Assembly (NCBI RefSeq): GCF_001679665.1
Contig: NZ_CP013244.1
Coordinates: 1,682,980 to 1,746,979, forward strand
DNA: 64,000 nt
Direction of reading: 5' to 3'
Origin: Candidatus Viadribacter manganicus
GTDB lineage: Bacteria > Pseudomonadota > Alphaproteobacteria > Caulobacterales > Aquidulcibacteraceae
Shown one piece after another: positions 9,709-18,498 of this stretch. Numbering within the stretch: the first letter of the stretch is position 1; each line of letters begins with the position of its first letter. A program made the translations under genes and the position numbers. Under the pieces are notes generated by a model. It made no database searches, was not told where the DNA came from, and saw nothing but the letters and a program-made list of their open reading frames with translations.

Positions 9709-10697
9709 ACCCCCTCGTGGATCCCTTCGGTCGTGCAATCACGTACCTGCGTGTTTCGGTTACCGATCGGTGCGACTTACGCTGCATCTACTGCATGAGC
9801 GAGCGTATGCGATTCCTGCCGCGCACAGAGCTATTGACCCTCGAAGAGCTGGATCGATTGTGCACGGCATTCATCGAGCGCGGCGTGCGGCGGTTGCGGT
9901 TCACCGGCGGCGAGCCGCTGGTGCGCAAAGGCTTCCTCGATCTACTGCGAGGGGTCCGCCGTCACCTGGGCAAGGGTCTCGATGAAATCACGCTGACGAC
10001 CAATGGTGTGCAGCTGGCAGGGTTTGCACAAGCGCTCTTCGAAGCCGGTGTGCGTCGCGTCAACGTGTCGATCGATTCGCTCGACAGGGAGACCTTCGCC
10101 CGCATTGCGAGGCGCGATTGCTTGCCCCAGGTGCTCGCCGGCATTGAGGCTGCTGTCGCGGCCGGACTTAGAGTCAAGATCAATACGGTAGCGCTGAAAC
10201 ACGACAACGCCCACGAGATCCCCGATCTTATCAAATGGGCGCATGGCCGCGGCCACGACATCACCCTGATCGAAACCATGCCGCTCGGCGAGGTAGACGA
10301 GGATCGCACCAGCCAGTTCCTTTCGATCACCCGCGTCCGCGAGGACATGCAAAGTTATTGGCGCCTAATTGATCTGCCGGACCGCACCGGCGGTCCGGCC
10401 CGCTATGTGCGCGTCGAAGAAACCGGCGGGCGCCTCGGCTTCATCACACCACTGACGCACAATTTCTGCGAAGGCTGCTCGCGGGTTCGGCTGACCTGCA
10501 CCGGCCGACTCTACTTGTGCCTCGGCCATGAAACGTCGGTCGATCTGCGAACACCTCTGCGCGCGGGCGCAGACGCCCAGACAATTCACGATGCAATAGA
10601 TGCCGGCATCGCGCTGCGGCCCAAAGGGCATGATTTCCAAATCGAACGTCTCTCAACACCCGCTACGCAGCGGCACATGTCGGTGACTGGCGGATGA
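9705..10697 (+). CDS. moaA: GTP 3',8-cyclase MoaA
   Basis: Radical SAM enzyme for the first step of molybdenum cofactor synthesis, turning GTP into 3',8-cyclo-GTP. The SAM cluster motif is C23-x3-C27-x2-C30 (CDLRCIYC). The second, GTP-binding cluster is supplied by the C-terminal CEGC and a later Cys in RLTCTG (about residues 255-271). The GGEP motif of radical SAM proteins follows at about residue 69. Length (330) is normal. It overlaps both mobA and moaD by four bases, so it is co-translated with its pathway. Confidence 0.96.
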   Translation: MNPLVDPFGRAITYLRVSVTDRCDLRCIYCMSERMRFLPRTELLTLEELDRLCTAFIERGVRRLRFTGGEPLVRKGFLDLLRGVRRHLGKGLDEITLTTNGVQLAGFAQALFEAGVRRVNVSIDSLDRETFARIARRDCLPQVLAGIEAAVAAGLRVKINTVALKHDNAHEIPDLIKWAHGRGHDITLIETMPLGEVDEDRTSQFLSITRVREDMQSYWRLIDLPDRTGGPARYVRVEETGGRLGFITPLTHNFCEGCSRVRLTCTGRLYLCLGHETSVDLRTPLRAGADAQTIHDAIDAGIALRPKGHDFQIERLSTPATQRHMSVTGG

Positions 10698-10948
10698 CAA
10701 AACTCCTTTTCTTCGGCCGCACGCGCGATGCAGCAGGCTGTGGCGAAATGGATTGCGAAATCCCGGCGGCGATAGAAAGCGTGGCGGATCTCCGGGCGTG
10801 GATCGCTTCACGTGATCCTGCACTAGGCGCTGTACTTGCAGCGAGAGATATTCGCGTTGCCGCAGACCAATGCATTTGCGTCAATGAAGGCGCCTCCATT
10901 CGTGGCGCCTCCGAAATCGCCTTCATGCCGCCGCTGAGCGGGGGTTGA
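10694..10948 (+). CDS. moaD: Molybdopterin synthase small subunit MoaD
   Basis: Ubiquitin-like sulfur carrier of molybdopterin synthase. It ends in Gly-Gly (PPLSGG), the tail that is adenylated and thiocarboxylated. Length (84 residues) and the internal VNEGAS/IAFMPP pattern are typical. It normally pairs with MoaE, which is here separated from it by one gene, a TSUP-family permease. Confidence 0.92.
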   Translation: MTKLLFFGRTRDAAGCGEMDCEIPAAIESVADLRAWIASRDPALGAVLAARDIRVAADQCICVNEGASIRGASEIAFMPPLSGG

Positions 10949-10949
10949 G

Positions 10950-11684
10950 ATGAGCGAGACGATCTTCCTCCTTGCGCTCGCGATTGCCGCCGCGGCGGCG
11001 CTTTATTCCTCCGTCGGACACGGCGGCGCCTCAGGCTATATCGCGCTGATGGCGCTTGCGGGCCTGGGGCCTGAGGAAGTGCGCCCGGCAGCACTCGTGC
11101 TCAACATTGTCGTCGCCGGCCTTGGCGCCTATCGCTACCTGCGCGCCGGCCGTTTCGACTGGAACGTATTCTGGCCGTTCGCTGTGACCGCAATTCCTGC
11201 CGCGTTTCTCGCGGGACGCATCGATGTGCCGGAAGCGGTGTATCGTCCGCTGCTTGCCGCGGCGCTTGCAGCGGCCGCACTTCGCTATCTCCTCTGGCCG
11301 CAGATTGACGCGATTAAGCCGAGCGCAGCGCCTTCCAAATTTATCGCACTGCCTGCTGGCATCGCGCTCGGCGGTTTGGCGGGGCTAACCGGCATAGGCG
11401 GCGGCGTTTACCTCTCACCGCTCCTTGTTTTCGCTGGTTGGAGCGATCCTCAGCGCGCGACCGGCATCGCCGCTTGCTTCATCGTCGTCAACTCGGTGGC
11501 TGGTCTTGCCGGACGCGCCTCTTCGATGGCGCTGTTGCCGACCTACCTTCCATGGCTCGTGCTCGCCGCCTGCATCGGCGCAGTGATAGGAACGACGTGG
11601 AGCCTCAAGGGGCTCGACAAGACCGGGGTCTTGCGCGTGCTCGGCGTTGTGCTCGGTTTGGCGGCTGCGGCGCTGGCGACATGA
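10950..11684 (+). CDS. TSUP (TauE/SafE) family permease
   Basis: Hydrophobic protein of 244 residues with about seven or eight membrane segments and the two-fold repeat of the TSUP family. The first half carries YSSVGHGGASGY and the second GLTGIGGGVYLSPLL. Known family members move sulfite, sulfonates, sulfoacetate and other small anions. The ATG starts one base after the moaD stop, and the TGA overlaps the moaE ATG, so it is an integral part of the cofactor operon, not an insertion. Its substrate cannot be read from sequence; export of a sulfur compound, or handling of an oxyanion linked to the pathway, are both possible. Confidence 0.85.
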   Translation: MSETIFLLALAIAAAAALYSSVGHGGASGYIALMALAGLGPEEVRPAALVLNIVVAGLGAYRYLRAGRFDWNVFWPFAVTAIPAAFLAGRIDVPEAVYRPLLAAALAAAALRYLLWPQIDAIKPSAAPSKFIALPAGIALGGLAGLTGIGGGVYLSPLLVFAGWSDPQRATGIAACFIVVNSVAGLAGRASSMALLPTYLPWLVLAACIGAVIGTTWSLKGLDKTGVLRVLGVVLGLAAAALAT

Positions 11685-12133
11685 TCCGAACACTCATCAC
11701 CCCCGATCCGTTTTCTCCGGAGACAGAGATGCAGGCCCTCTCGAAAGAGCGGGACAGCGAAGCCGGCGCGCTGGCGAGCTTTGTTGGTTACTGCCGATCC
11801 GCGAACGGCGCCGTGAGTCAACTTGAACTGGATCACTATCCCGGCTTCACCGAGGCGGAAGTTTCCCGTCTCGCTCACAGTGTCGCTGCGCGCCATGATC
11901 TGCTCGACCTGCTCGTGATCCATCGGATCGGCGTCATCCCGGCCAATGATCCGATTGTGCTCGTCGCTGCACTGAGCTGCCACCGCGCCGAGGCGTTCGC
12001 CGCAGTCGCCGAGATGATGGATTACCTAAAAACAGATGCGCCCTTCTGGAAGAGTGAGACGGGTCCAGATGGTTCTCGCTGGATTGAACCCGTTGCGGCG
12101 GATTATGCGCGCCGCGCGGAGCACACAAAATGA
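11681..12133 (+). CDS. moaE: Molybdopterin synthase catalytic subunit MoaE
   Basis: Converts cyclic pyranopterin monophosphate to molybdopterin with MoaD as sulfur donor. The conserved Lys of the active-site segment PFWKSE is present near residue 121, as are HRIGVIP and HRAEAF. The ATG at 11681 overlaps the permease stop (ATGA) and gives a 150-residue protein of usual size; in-frame sequence further upstream lies inside the permease gene and is not related. It overlaps the next gene by ATGA. Confidence 0.94.
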   Translation: MIRTLITPDPFSPETEMQALSKERDSEAGALASFVGYCRSANGAVSQLELDHYPGFTEAEVSRLAHSVAARHDLLDLLVIHRIGVIPANDPIVLVAALSCHRAEAFAAVAEMMDYLKTDAPFWKSETGPDGSRWIEPVAADYARRAEHTK

Positions 12134-12678
12134 CTGAGACCTCCCAAAGCTGCCGCATCGACGAGACACTGCCGTTTAAGCCGGTGCGCATCGCTATTCT
12201 AACGGTCTCCGATACGCGGGATGAGGAAACCGACACGTCCGGCGCCCTGCTCGCTGAGCGCGCTGCCCGCGACGGCCACCTTGTTACCGCGCGCGCGCTG
12301 GTGAGGGACGATACCGGCGCCATTCGGGCGCAGGTAAACGATTGGATCGCCGATCCACAAATCGATGTCGTCATCAGTACGGGCGGCACCGGGCTCACGG
12401 GCCGCGACGTGACGCCGGAAGCGCTGAGGCCGCTGTTCGAGAAGGAGATCGAAGGCTTCGCCGTCGTTTGGCACATGCTCAGCTATCAAAGCGTTGGCCT
12501 CTCGACGCTGCAATCGCGCGCCTGCGCCGGCGTCGCGCGCGGCAAGTTCATCTTCGCGCTGCCGGGCTCGAACGGCGCCTGCAAGGACGGCTGGGAAAAA
12601 ATCATCCGCTGGCAACTCGATAGCCGTCACATGCCCTGCAATCTGGTGGAAATCATGCCGCGGCTGACGGAGCGATAA
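12130..12678 (+). CDS. moaB: MoaB/Mog-type molybdenum cofactor protein
   Basis: MoaB/Mog/CinA-family protein of 182 residues. Family members adenylate molybdopterin ahead of metal insertion, or act in a related accessory step. The signature [18 protein letters not shown] lies near residue 79, followed by the conserved [13 protein letters not shown] segment. The size fits MoaB/MogA, not the two-domain CinA. It overlaps moaE by four bases and ends two bases before moaC. Confidence 0.9.
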   Translation: MTETSQSCRIDETLPFKPVRIAILTVSDTRDEETDTSGALLAERAARDGHLVTARALVRDDTGAIRAQVNDWIADPQIDVVISTGGTGLTGRDVTPEALRPLFEKEIEGFAVVWHMLSYQSVGLSTLQSRACAGVARGKFIFALPGSNGACKDGWEKIIRWQLDSRHMPCNLVEIMPRLTER

Positions 12679-12680
12679 GT

Positions 12681-13166
12681 ATGGGGAATCGTCTCACGCA
12701 CCTCGACGAACGCGGCCGCGCGCGCATGGTGGATGTCGGCGACAAGAGCATCACGAGCCGCGAGGCCGTCGCCAGTGGTCGCATCCGCATGCAGCCCGAT
12801 ACGCTCCGGCGCGCGCAGAACGGCGATCTGCCAAAGGGCGACGTGCGAGCGATCGCCGAGATCGCAGGCGTCATGGCGGGCAAGCGTACGTCGGAGCTGA
12901 TTCCGCTATGTCATCCACTCGCACTGAGCAGCCTGCGCGTGGATGTAGCGCCGGATGAACGCCTTCCCGGCTTTGTCGTCACCGCCCGCGCGCGCGTGAC
13001 CGGACAAACCGGCGTCGAGATGGAGGCGCTCACCGCGGTTTCGGTCGCCTGCCTCACGCTCTATGACATGCTTAAGGCGATCGACCGCAGCATGATCATC
13101 GAGGCGATCACTCTGGAAGAGAAGCACGGGGGCGCGAGCGGCTCATACACGCGGGCCGATGCATGA
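12681..13166 (+). CDS. moaC: Cyclic pyranopterin monophosphate synthase MoaC
   Basis: Rearranges 3',8-cyclo-GTP, the product of MoaA, to cyclic pyranopterin monophosphate. The conserved substrate-binding block [10 protein letters not shown] (about residues 73-82) and the C-terminal EEKHGGASG motif are present, with the family N-terminus [14 protein letters not shown]. The length is 161 residues. It overlaps moeA by four bases. Confidence 0.95.
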   Translation: MGNRLTHLDERGRARMVDVGDKSITSREAVASGRIRMQPDTLRRAQNGDLPKGDVRAIAEIAGVMAGKRTSELIPLCHPLALSSLRVDVAPDERLPGFVVTARARVTGQTGVEMEALTAVSVACLTLYDMLKAIDRSMIIEAITLEEKHGGASGSYTRADA

Positions 13167-14350
13167 TCAGCGTCTCCGAGGCTCGCGCGATTATTCTGGC
13201 CAACGCCGCGCCGTGCGAATCCGAAACCGTCGAACTACGGGCAGCCTTGGGCCGCGCGCTGCGCGAAGATGTTCGTGCCTTCCGCGCCCAGCCGCCTTTC
13301 CGCGCTTCGGCCATGGATGGGTACGCGCTACGTGCCAGCGACACGCCAGGCGTACTCCGGATGATCGGCGAGGCCGGAGCCGGCCGGGCGTTTGGTCGTC
13401 AGCTCCGTGAGGGCGAATGCGCGCGGATTTTCACCGGCGCGCCGCTCCCCGCGGGCGCGGACTCGGTTTTGATCCAGGAGGACGCTGTTCGCGACGGTGA
13501 GCTGGTGACATCGCTTGCCGTCGAGTTGGGCCGCCATGTGCGCAGTGCTGGCGTGGACTTTGCGGCCGACGAAGTCCTGCTCCGCGCCGGCGCCGTCCTA
13601 GATGCTCACGCCATCGCGCTTGCCGCCGCTGCCGGTAAGGCGTCACTGAAAATCTCGCTAAAACCGCGCGTCGCCGTGCTGAGCGGCGGAAACGAATTGG
13701 TGGCGCCAGGGCAGCAGCCGGGCGATGATCAAATCTTCGACTCGATGGGTGTCGGAATCGCAGCGCTCGCGGAGCAATGGGGGGCGAATGCAACGCGCAT
13801 CGGGCCCCTCGCCGACGACGCGCAAGAAATCGCCGAGGCCATCGCCGCCGCGATCCCAGAACACGATCTCACCATTGTCGTCGGCGGCGCTTCGGTTGGC
13901 GACCATGATCACGCTCGCCCCGCTGTGCGCGAACTCGGCGGCGAGCTTTTTTTCGAGAAAGTGGCGATGCGTCCCGGCAAACCCACCTGGTTGGCGCGTG
14001 TCGGCGGACGCCTCATTCTTGGGCTGCCGGGAAATCCAGCGTCAGCATTCGTGTGCGCGCGACTCTTCCTGCGCCCTCTGCTCGATCAGATGTGCAGCCG
14101 CGATCCCGGCGCATCAACGCGCACGCTGAAGGCCAGAGTTCGCACCACGCTCAGCGCCAACGGAGCGCGCGAGACATACATGCGCGCCGTGCTCGAAACC
14201 GATGAAACCGGTCAGACTTGGGCGTTAGCGCCGGCCCGACAAGATTCCTCGCTACTGTCCGTCTTCGCGAATGCACAGGCGCTGATCGTGCGCGCACCGG
14301 ACGCAGCAGAGGCGCCTGCCGGCGCCATTGTCGATGTGCTCCCACGCTGA
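13163..14350 (+). CDS. moeA: Molybdopterin molybdenumtransferase MoeA
   Basis: Inserts molybdate into adenylated molybdopterin. Conserved segments are [15 protein letters not shown] near residue 45, [16 protein letters not shown] near 95, the MoCF-domain [12 protein letters not shown] near 240, and LPGNPASAF near 290. At 395 residues it has the normal length. It is the last gene of the cofactor operon; the next gene is separated by 74 bases that contain a perfect Fnr-type box. Confidence 0.95.
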   Translation: MISVSEARAIILANAAPCESETVELRAALGRALREDVRAFRAQPPFRASAMDGYALRASDTPGVLRMIGEAGAGRAFGRQLREGECARIFTGAPLPAGADSVLIQEDAVRDGELVTSLAVELGRHVRSAGVDFAADEVLLRAGAVLDAHAIALAAAAGKASLKISLKPRVAVLSGGNELVAPGQQPGDDQIFDSMGVGIAALAEQWGANATRIGPLADDAQEIAEAIAAAIPEHDLTIVVGGASVGDHDHARPAVRELGGELFFEKVAMRPGKPTWLARVGGRLILGLPGNPASAFVCARLFLRPLLDQMCSRDPGASTRTLKARVRTTLSANGARETYMRAVLETDETGQTWALAPARQDSSLLSVFANAQALIVRAPDAAEAPAGAIVDVLPR

Positions 14351-14377
14351 CGCTGCGCGCTTGGGCCGCATCTTGGG

Positions 14378-14391
14378 TTGATCCACATCAA
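14378..14391. promoter_or_regulatory. Perfect Fnr-type box ahead of hemN
   Basis: TTGATCCACATCAA is an exact TTGAT-N4-ATCAA palindrome in the gap between moeA and hemN. Its centre is only about 40 bases upstream of the likely hemN ATG (14425), so activation at the usual -41.5 spacing would start transcription almost at the start codon. Confidence 0.85.
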
Positions 14392-14424
14392 TCGGTCCGG
14401 AGCCTCATGGGCGGACGATGCCTC

Positions 14425-15753
14425 ATGGATCCGCATCTCCTTCCATACGCGGAACGCCAAGCGCCCCGGTACACATCGTATCCGAGCGCCAACCACTTCG
14501 ACACTTCGGTCAATGCGAACACCTACGAAGGTTGGCTAAGGTCGCTTGGACGAACATCGACGCTCTCGCTCTACTTGCATATCCCCTATTGCCGGCAGCT
14601 CTGCTGGTACTGCGGCTGCAATACCTTCATGACGCGCGGGGGCGACATCGCCGATTTCGTCACCACACTCATGATGGAAATCGATCTCGTCGCATCAACG
14701 CTTGGCTCGCGGAATGTCGACGAGATTCATTGGGGCGGCGGAACACCGAACGTCCTATCACCGGCGGAGTTTCGCCGTCTTTTGCATCACATCGATTTCT
14801 GGTTCGACCTATCACCCCAGATTCGGCACGCAGTTGAACTTGATCCGCGTTACGTCACGGCGGAGCTCGCCACTACCTATACTGATGCAGGCGTCACTCG
14901 CGTTTCGCTTGGCGTCCAGGACCTTAACCCGCACGTCCAGGAGGCGATCGGCCGTGTTCAGCCTTTCCAGCAGGTGCGCGACGCCGTCCACACATTGCGG
15001 GACGCGGGGCTACGCGAACTTAGCTTTGACCTCATGTACGGCCTCCCACAGCAATCGTGCGCCGACCTCGCGAAAACGATCAGGTTGGCCGCAGATTTGG
15101 AGCCAAGTCGCATCGCCCTTTTCGGATATGCACACGTCCCTTGGTTCAAACGCCGGCAGAGATTGATCAACGCTGATGCGCTGCCTGGACAGAGCGAGCG
15201 CTACGAACAGGCTGAGCTCGCCCGGCGCATGCTGGCGGATCTCGGATATGAGAGCGTTGGCCTCGATCATTTTGCGCGCTCCGACGACCCACTGGTGATC
15301 GCCGCACGCACCAAATCGATGCGGCGCAACTTCCAGGGTTATGTGGCAAGTGAAAGCGACGCGCTGATCGGTTTCGGACCTTCAGCAATCTCGCATCTGC
15401 CCGGCGGATACGCACAAAACATCTCGACCATCGGCGCTTGGCGGCAAGCGATTGAGTCAGATGCGCTTCCAGTCGCGCGCGGGCATGTGCAATCCGCCGA
15501 AGACTGGCGCCGAGCCGCCATCATCCAGTCAATCATGTGCGACCTTGAGATCGATCTGGCGCCATGGGGTGGTTGGGACATGTTTCCAGATGCCTACGTC
15601 GCAGTGGCGCAGCTGGCCGCAGACGGAATCGTCGAACTGCGCAACGATTCCCTCAAAATCCCTCCCTCAATGCGTCAGTTTTCTCGTCTCGTAGCCATGA
15701 CGTTCGACGCATATTCTTCGCCTTCAACCACGGCGCACTCGCGCGCCATCTGA
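14425..15753 (+). CDS. hemN: Oxygen-independent coproporphyrinogen III dehydrogenase HemN
   Basis: Radical SAM enzyme that makes protoporphyrinogen haem precursor without oxygen, as needed for cytochromes under nitrate respiration. The HemN-type cluster motif CRQLCWYCGC is present near residue 55, preceded by PRYTSYPSANHF, the family N-terminus, and followed by HWGGGTPN. I chose ATG 14425 (MDPHLLPYAE, 442 residues); ATG 14407 would add six residues. No convincing ribosome binding site is seen, which with the adjacent Fnr box suggests a very short or absent leader. nnrS follows after 13 bases. Confidence 0.9.
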   Translation: MDPHLLPYAERQAPRYTSYPSANHFDTSVNANTYEGWLRSLGRTSTLSLYLHIPYCRQLCWYCGCNTFMTRGGDIADFVTTLMMEIDLVASTLGSRNVDEIHWGGGTPNVLSPAEFRRLLHHIDFWFDLSPQIRHAVELDPRYVTAELATTYTDAGVTRVSLGVQDLNPHVQEAIGRVQPFQQVRDAVHTLRDAGLRELSFDLMYGLPQQSCADLAKTIRLAADLEPSRIALFGYAHVPWFKRRQRLINADALPGQSERYEQAELARRMLADLGYESVGLDHFARSDDPLVIAARTKSMRRNFQGYVASESDALIGFGPSAISHLPGGYAQNISTIGAWRQAIESDALPVARGHVQSAEDWRRAAIIQSIMCDLEIDLAPWGGWDMFPDAYVAVAQLAADGIVELRNDSLKIPPSMRQFSRLVAMTFDAYSSPSTTAHSRAI

Positions 15754-15766
15754 ACACAGAGAGCGA

Positions 15767-16966
15767 ATGACAACGACGACTGCAGAGCGCTACCGCGCCT
15801 ATCGAGGCCATCCGCTCTTTAGTATGGGGTTTCGCCCATTCTTCTTGCTTGCGGCGCTTTGGGCCGCCTTTGCCGTTCCGATTTGGATCGGCGCGAACGC
15901 AGGCTGGCTGCCGGCGCAACATTTCACGCGCGACTGGCATGCCCACGAAATGCTGTTTGGCTATCTGAGCGGCGTCATCGCTGGGTTCCTGCTGACGGCG
16001 GTGCCCAATTGGACGGGCCGCCTGCCCGTCACCGGTAGCCCACTTGTCGCTCTCGTGTTGCTCTGGTGCGCCGGGCGTGCGGCCATGCTTGTCCCTTCCT
16101 TCGCAGCAGCGCCCTTCATCGACAGCGCGTTCATCTTCGTTTTCGCGCTGGTGGTCGGTCGCGAAATTGTCGCCGGCCGCAACGCAAAAAACCTGCCTGT
16201 CCTAATTCTATTGACCGTGTTGGGGAGCGCCAACGTCCTGTCTCATCTCCATGCCTTCGAGCCTGAGCTGGCGCTCCTCGGAGAACGCATCGGCGTGGCG
16301 GTCGTCGCGATGCTGGTTTCACTCATCGGCGGCCGGATCGTGCCGAGCTTCACGCGCAACTGGATGGCAAAGCAAAAGCTCAAGCCCGAACCGGCGCCAG
16401 CAGGATGGTTCGACGCTCTTGTCTTGGCCACAAGCGCGGTCGCTTTGGGACTGTGGGCGGCGGCCCCCCACGTCTTCGCGACGGGTTTGGCGCTCGCTTT
16501 GGCAGGTGCGCTCCACTTCGTCCGACTGGCGCGTTGGCGTGGCTGGCGCACTGTCGCCGAGCCTTTGGTGCTCATCCTTCATCTTGGCTATGCGTGGCTC
16601 GCGCTCGGCCTCACCTTGATGGGCCTCGCGATCGTTTCATCGGGCGCGGTTCCCGCTGCCTCGGGCCTGCACGCGCTCACGGCAGGCGCCTTTGGCGTCA
16701 TGACACTCGCTGTTATGACGCGCGCGAGCCTCGGCCATGTCGGGCAACCGCTGACAGCGACCCGTCGCATTGCGGCGATCTATGTGCTGGTGAACCTCGG
16801 AGCGCTTGTGCGCGTCATCTCTCCGATGGCCCCCGAGATCTACACATTGCTTCTCGCCATCTCTGCGCTTCTCTGGAGCGGCGCCTTCACCTGGTTTGTG
16901 ATCGTCTACGCGCCGCTCCTCTTGCGCGCCCGTGTAGAAGCTGGCCTCCGCGGAGCTAAAGCATGA
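15767..16966 (+). CDS. nnrS: NnrS family haem/copper membrane protein
   Basis: Polytopic membrane protein of 399 residues with about twelve hydrophobic segments, belonging to the NnrS family linked to nitric oxide tolerance and denitrification. The conserved starting block GHPLFSMGFRPFF and the histidine-rich DWHAHEMLFGY near residue 65 are clear. A second conserved pair of motifs, TRASLGHVGQP, lies near residue 315. It follows hemN and overlaps the next gene by four bases. In this setting it probably counters NO that arises from nitrite. Confidence 0.92.
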   Translation: MTTTTAERYRAYRGHPLFSMGFRPFFLLAALWAAFAVPIWIGANAGWLPAQHFTRDWHAHEMLFGYLSGVIAGFLLTAVPNWTGRLPVTGSPLVALVLLWCAGRAAMLVPSFAAAPFIDSAFIFVFALVVGREIVAGRNAKNLPVLILLTVLGSANVLSHLHAFEPELALLGERIGVAVVAMLVSLIGGRIVPSFTRNWMAKQKLKPEPAPAGWFDALVLATSAVALGLWAAAPHVFATGLALALAGALHFVRLARWRGWRTVAEPLVLILHLGYAWLALGLTLMGLAIVSSGAVPAASGLHALTAGAFGVMTLAVMTRASLGHVGQPLTATRRIAAIYVLVNLGALVRVISPMAPEIYTLLLAISALLWSGAFTWFVIVYAPLLLRARVEAGLRGAKA

Positions 16967-18498
16967 AGGCGGCCCAAAGCTTCCTGGCGCTGGCTTCGCG
17001 CGAAGGCATCCGCGCCTGCTTTGCCAATCCGGGCACTTCCGAAATGCACCTGGTTGCGGCGCTCGATTCAGCGCCGGCCATTCGCCCCGTGCTCTGCCTA
17101 TTTGAGGGCGTCGCCACTGGCGCCGCTGATGGCTATGGCCGTATGGCTCAAGCACCGGCACTCACCCTCTTGCATCTCGGCCCCGGCCTCAGCAACGGCC
17201 TCGCAAATCTGCACAACGCCTATCGCGCCAAGACGCCGATCGTTTCATTGGTTGGCGAGCACGCCACATATCACCGCGCCAACAATCCCCCGCTCTCAAG
17301 CGACATAGCCTCCATCGCCAGACCCGTCTCATCCTGGCTCAAGACGGTGGAAGTGCCCAATCAGCTGCTTGATCTAGCTCTGGAAGCGATCCAAGCCGCG
17401 CGCAAGACAGGCCCGGCGGCGCTCATTCTGCCGGCTGATGTCGCCTGGAGTGATGAAGAGCTTACGCCGCCAACGCCGCGAGAGCGCCGCGAAGAGCCAT
17501 TCGATGCAACTCATCTGGAAGAAGCCGCGCGTTTGCTTGGGCCACGCACTTTACTCTTGCTTGGCGGCCGCTTCCTTTCGGCAGTCGCTTGTTCGGCTGC
17601 TCAACGCATTGGTGCAAAAACTGGCGCACTTGTTCTCATAGAGACCTTCCCGGCTCGGGTCCGCCGCGAAGGGCCGGCAGCGGCGTTAAGGCGCCTGCCT
17701 TATCTCAGCGAGATGGCGGCAAGCGCGCTCGCCAATATCGACACCATTGTACTCGCGGGCGCAGCGTACCCCGTTGCGTTCTTTGCCTTGCCCGGACGGC
17801 CAACCAAGCTTGCACCGGAGCACGCGCGCGTACTGGATCTCGCAGCGCCAGGCTCAACGATCGAGGGGGCTCTCAACACGCTTGCGTCGGTTCTGCAGGC
17901 GCCCGAGACCGAGCCTTCGATTGTGGACAGGCCGGCAAGACCAGAGAACGGCGGCGCGATCGACCCCGCTTCACTCGCGCAGAGCATCGCTGCAACAATG
18001 CCGGAGAACGCCATCGTTTGCGACGAATCCAACACAGCTGGGTTGTTCTGCTATGATGCCGCGGCGGCCGCACCGCCTCACGATTGGTTGACGCTGACAG
18101 GTGGCGCAATCGGCCAGGGCTTGCCATTGGCCACGGGCGCCGCCGTCGCGTGCCCCGATCGTCGGGTCCTCGCACTCGAAGCCGACGGCAGCGCGCTTTA
18201 CACCATCCAGGCTTTGTGGACCCAGGCGCGCGAGGGCCTCAACGTCACCAATGTCATCCTCAACAATGGCGCCTATGCCATACTGCGCCTGGAAATGATG
18301 CGCGCCGGCGTCAACGAATTATCGGAAGCCGCAAACGCGCTATTTGACTTAAAGCGCCCCGCTATCGACTTCTGCGCCATCGCGCGCGGGTTCGGAGTCC
18401 CCGCTGAGCGGGTCGAAACACCCACAAAGCTCGTCGCGGCGCTTGAGCGCTCCTACGCAGCGTCTGGTCCCGCTCTCATAGAGGTGATGATCCGATGA
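16963..18498 (+). CDS. Thiamine diphosphate enzyme, acetolactate synthase-like
   Basis: Three-domain thiamine-diphosphate enzyme of 511 residues. The N-terminal PYR domain carries the catalytic Glu48 in CLFEGVATGAADGYGRM. The C-terminal PP domain has the cofactor motif EADGSALYTIQ followed after about 20 residues by ILNNGAYAI. It resembles acetolactate synthase large subunit-like and benzoylformate decarboxylase-like proteins, but no regulatory subunit gene is next to it, so valine/isoleucine synthesis is not implied. It overlaps nnrS and the FAD oxidase gene by four bases each. The substrate is probably a 2-oxo acid connected with the neighbouring 2-hydroxyacid oxidase. Confidence 0.75.
   Translation: MKAAQSFLALASREGIRACFANPGTSEMHLVAALDSAPAIRPVLCLFEGVATGAADGYGRMAQAPALTLLHLGPGLSNGLANLHNAYRAKTPIVSLVGEHATYHRANNPPLSSDIASIARPVSSWLKTVEVPNQLLDLALEAIQAARKTGPAALILPADVAWSDEELTPPTPRERREEPFDATHLEEAARLLGPRTLLLLGGRFLSAVACSAAQRIGAKTGALVLIETFPARVRREGPAAALRRLPYLSEMAASALANIDTIVLAGAAYPVAFFALPGRPTKLAPEHARVLDLAAPGSTIEGALNTLASVLQAPETEPSIVDRPARPENGGAIDPASLAQSIAATMPENAIVCDESNTAGLFCYDAAAAAPPHDWLTLTGGAIGQGLPLATGAAVACPDRRVLALEADGSALYTIQALWTQAREGLNVTNVILNNGAYAILRLEMMRAGVNELSEAANALFDLKRPAIDFCAIARGFGVPAERVETPTKLVAALERSYAASGPALIEVMIR

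Noticed and set aside
14218..14424. Upstream in-frame extension of hemN
   Set aside because: It overlaps moeA and the Fnr box and does not look like the HemN N-terminus.
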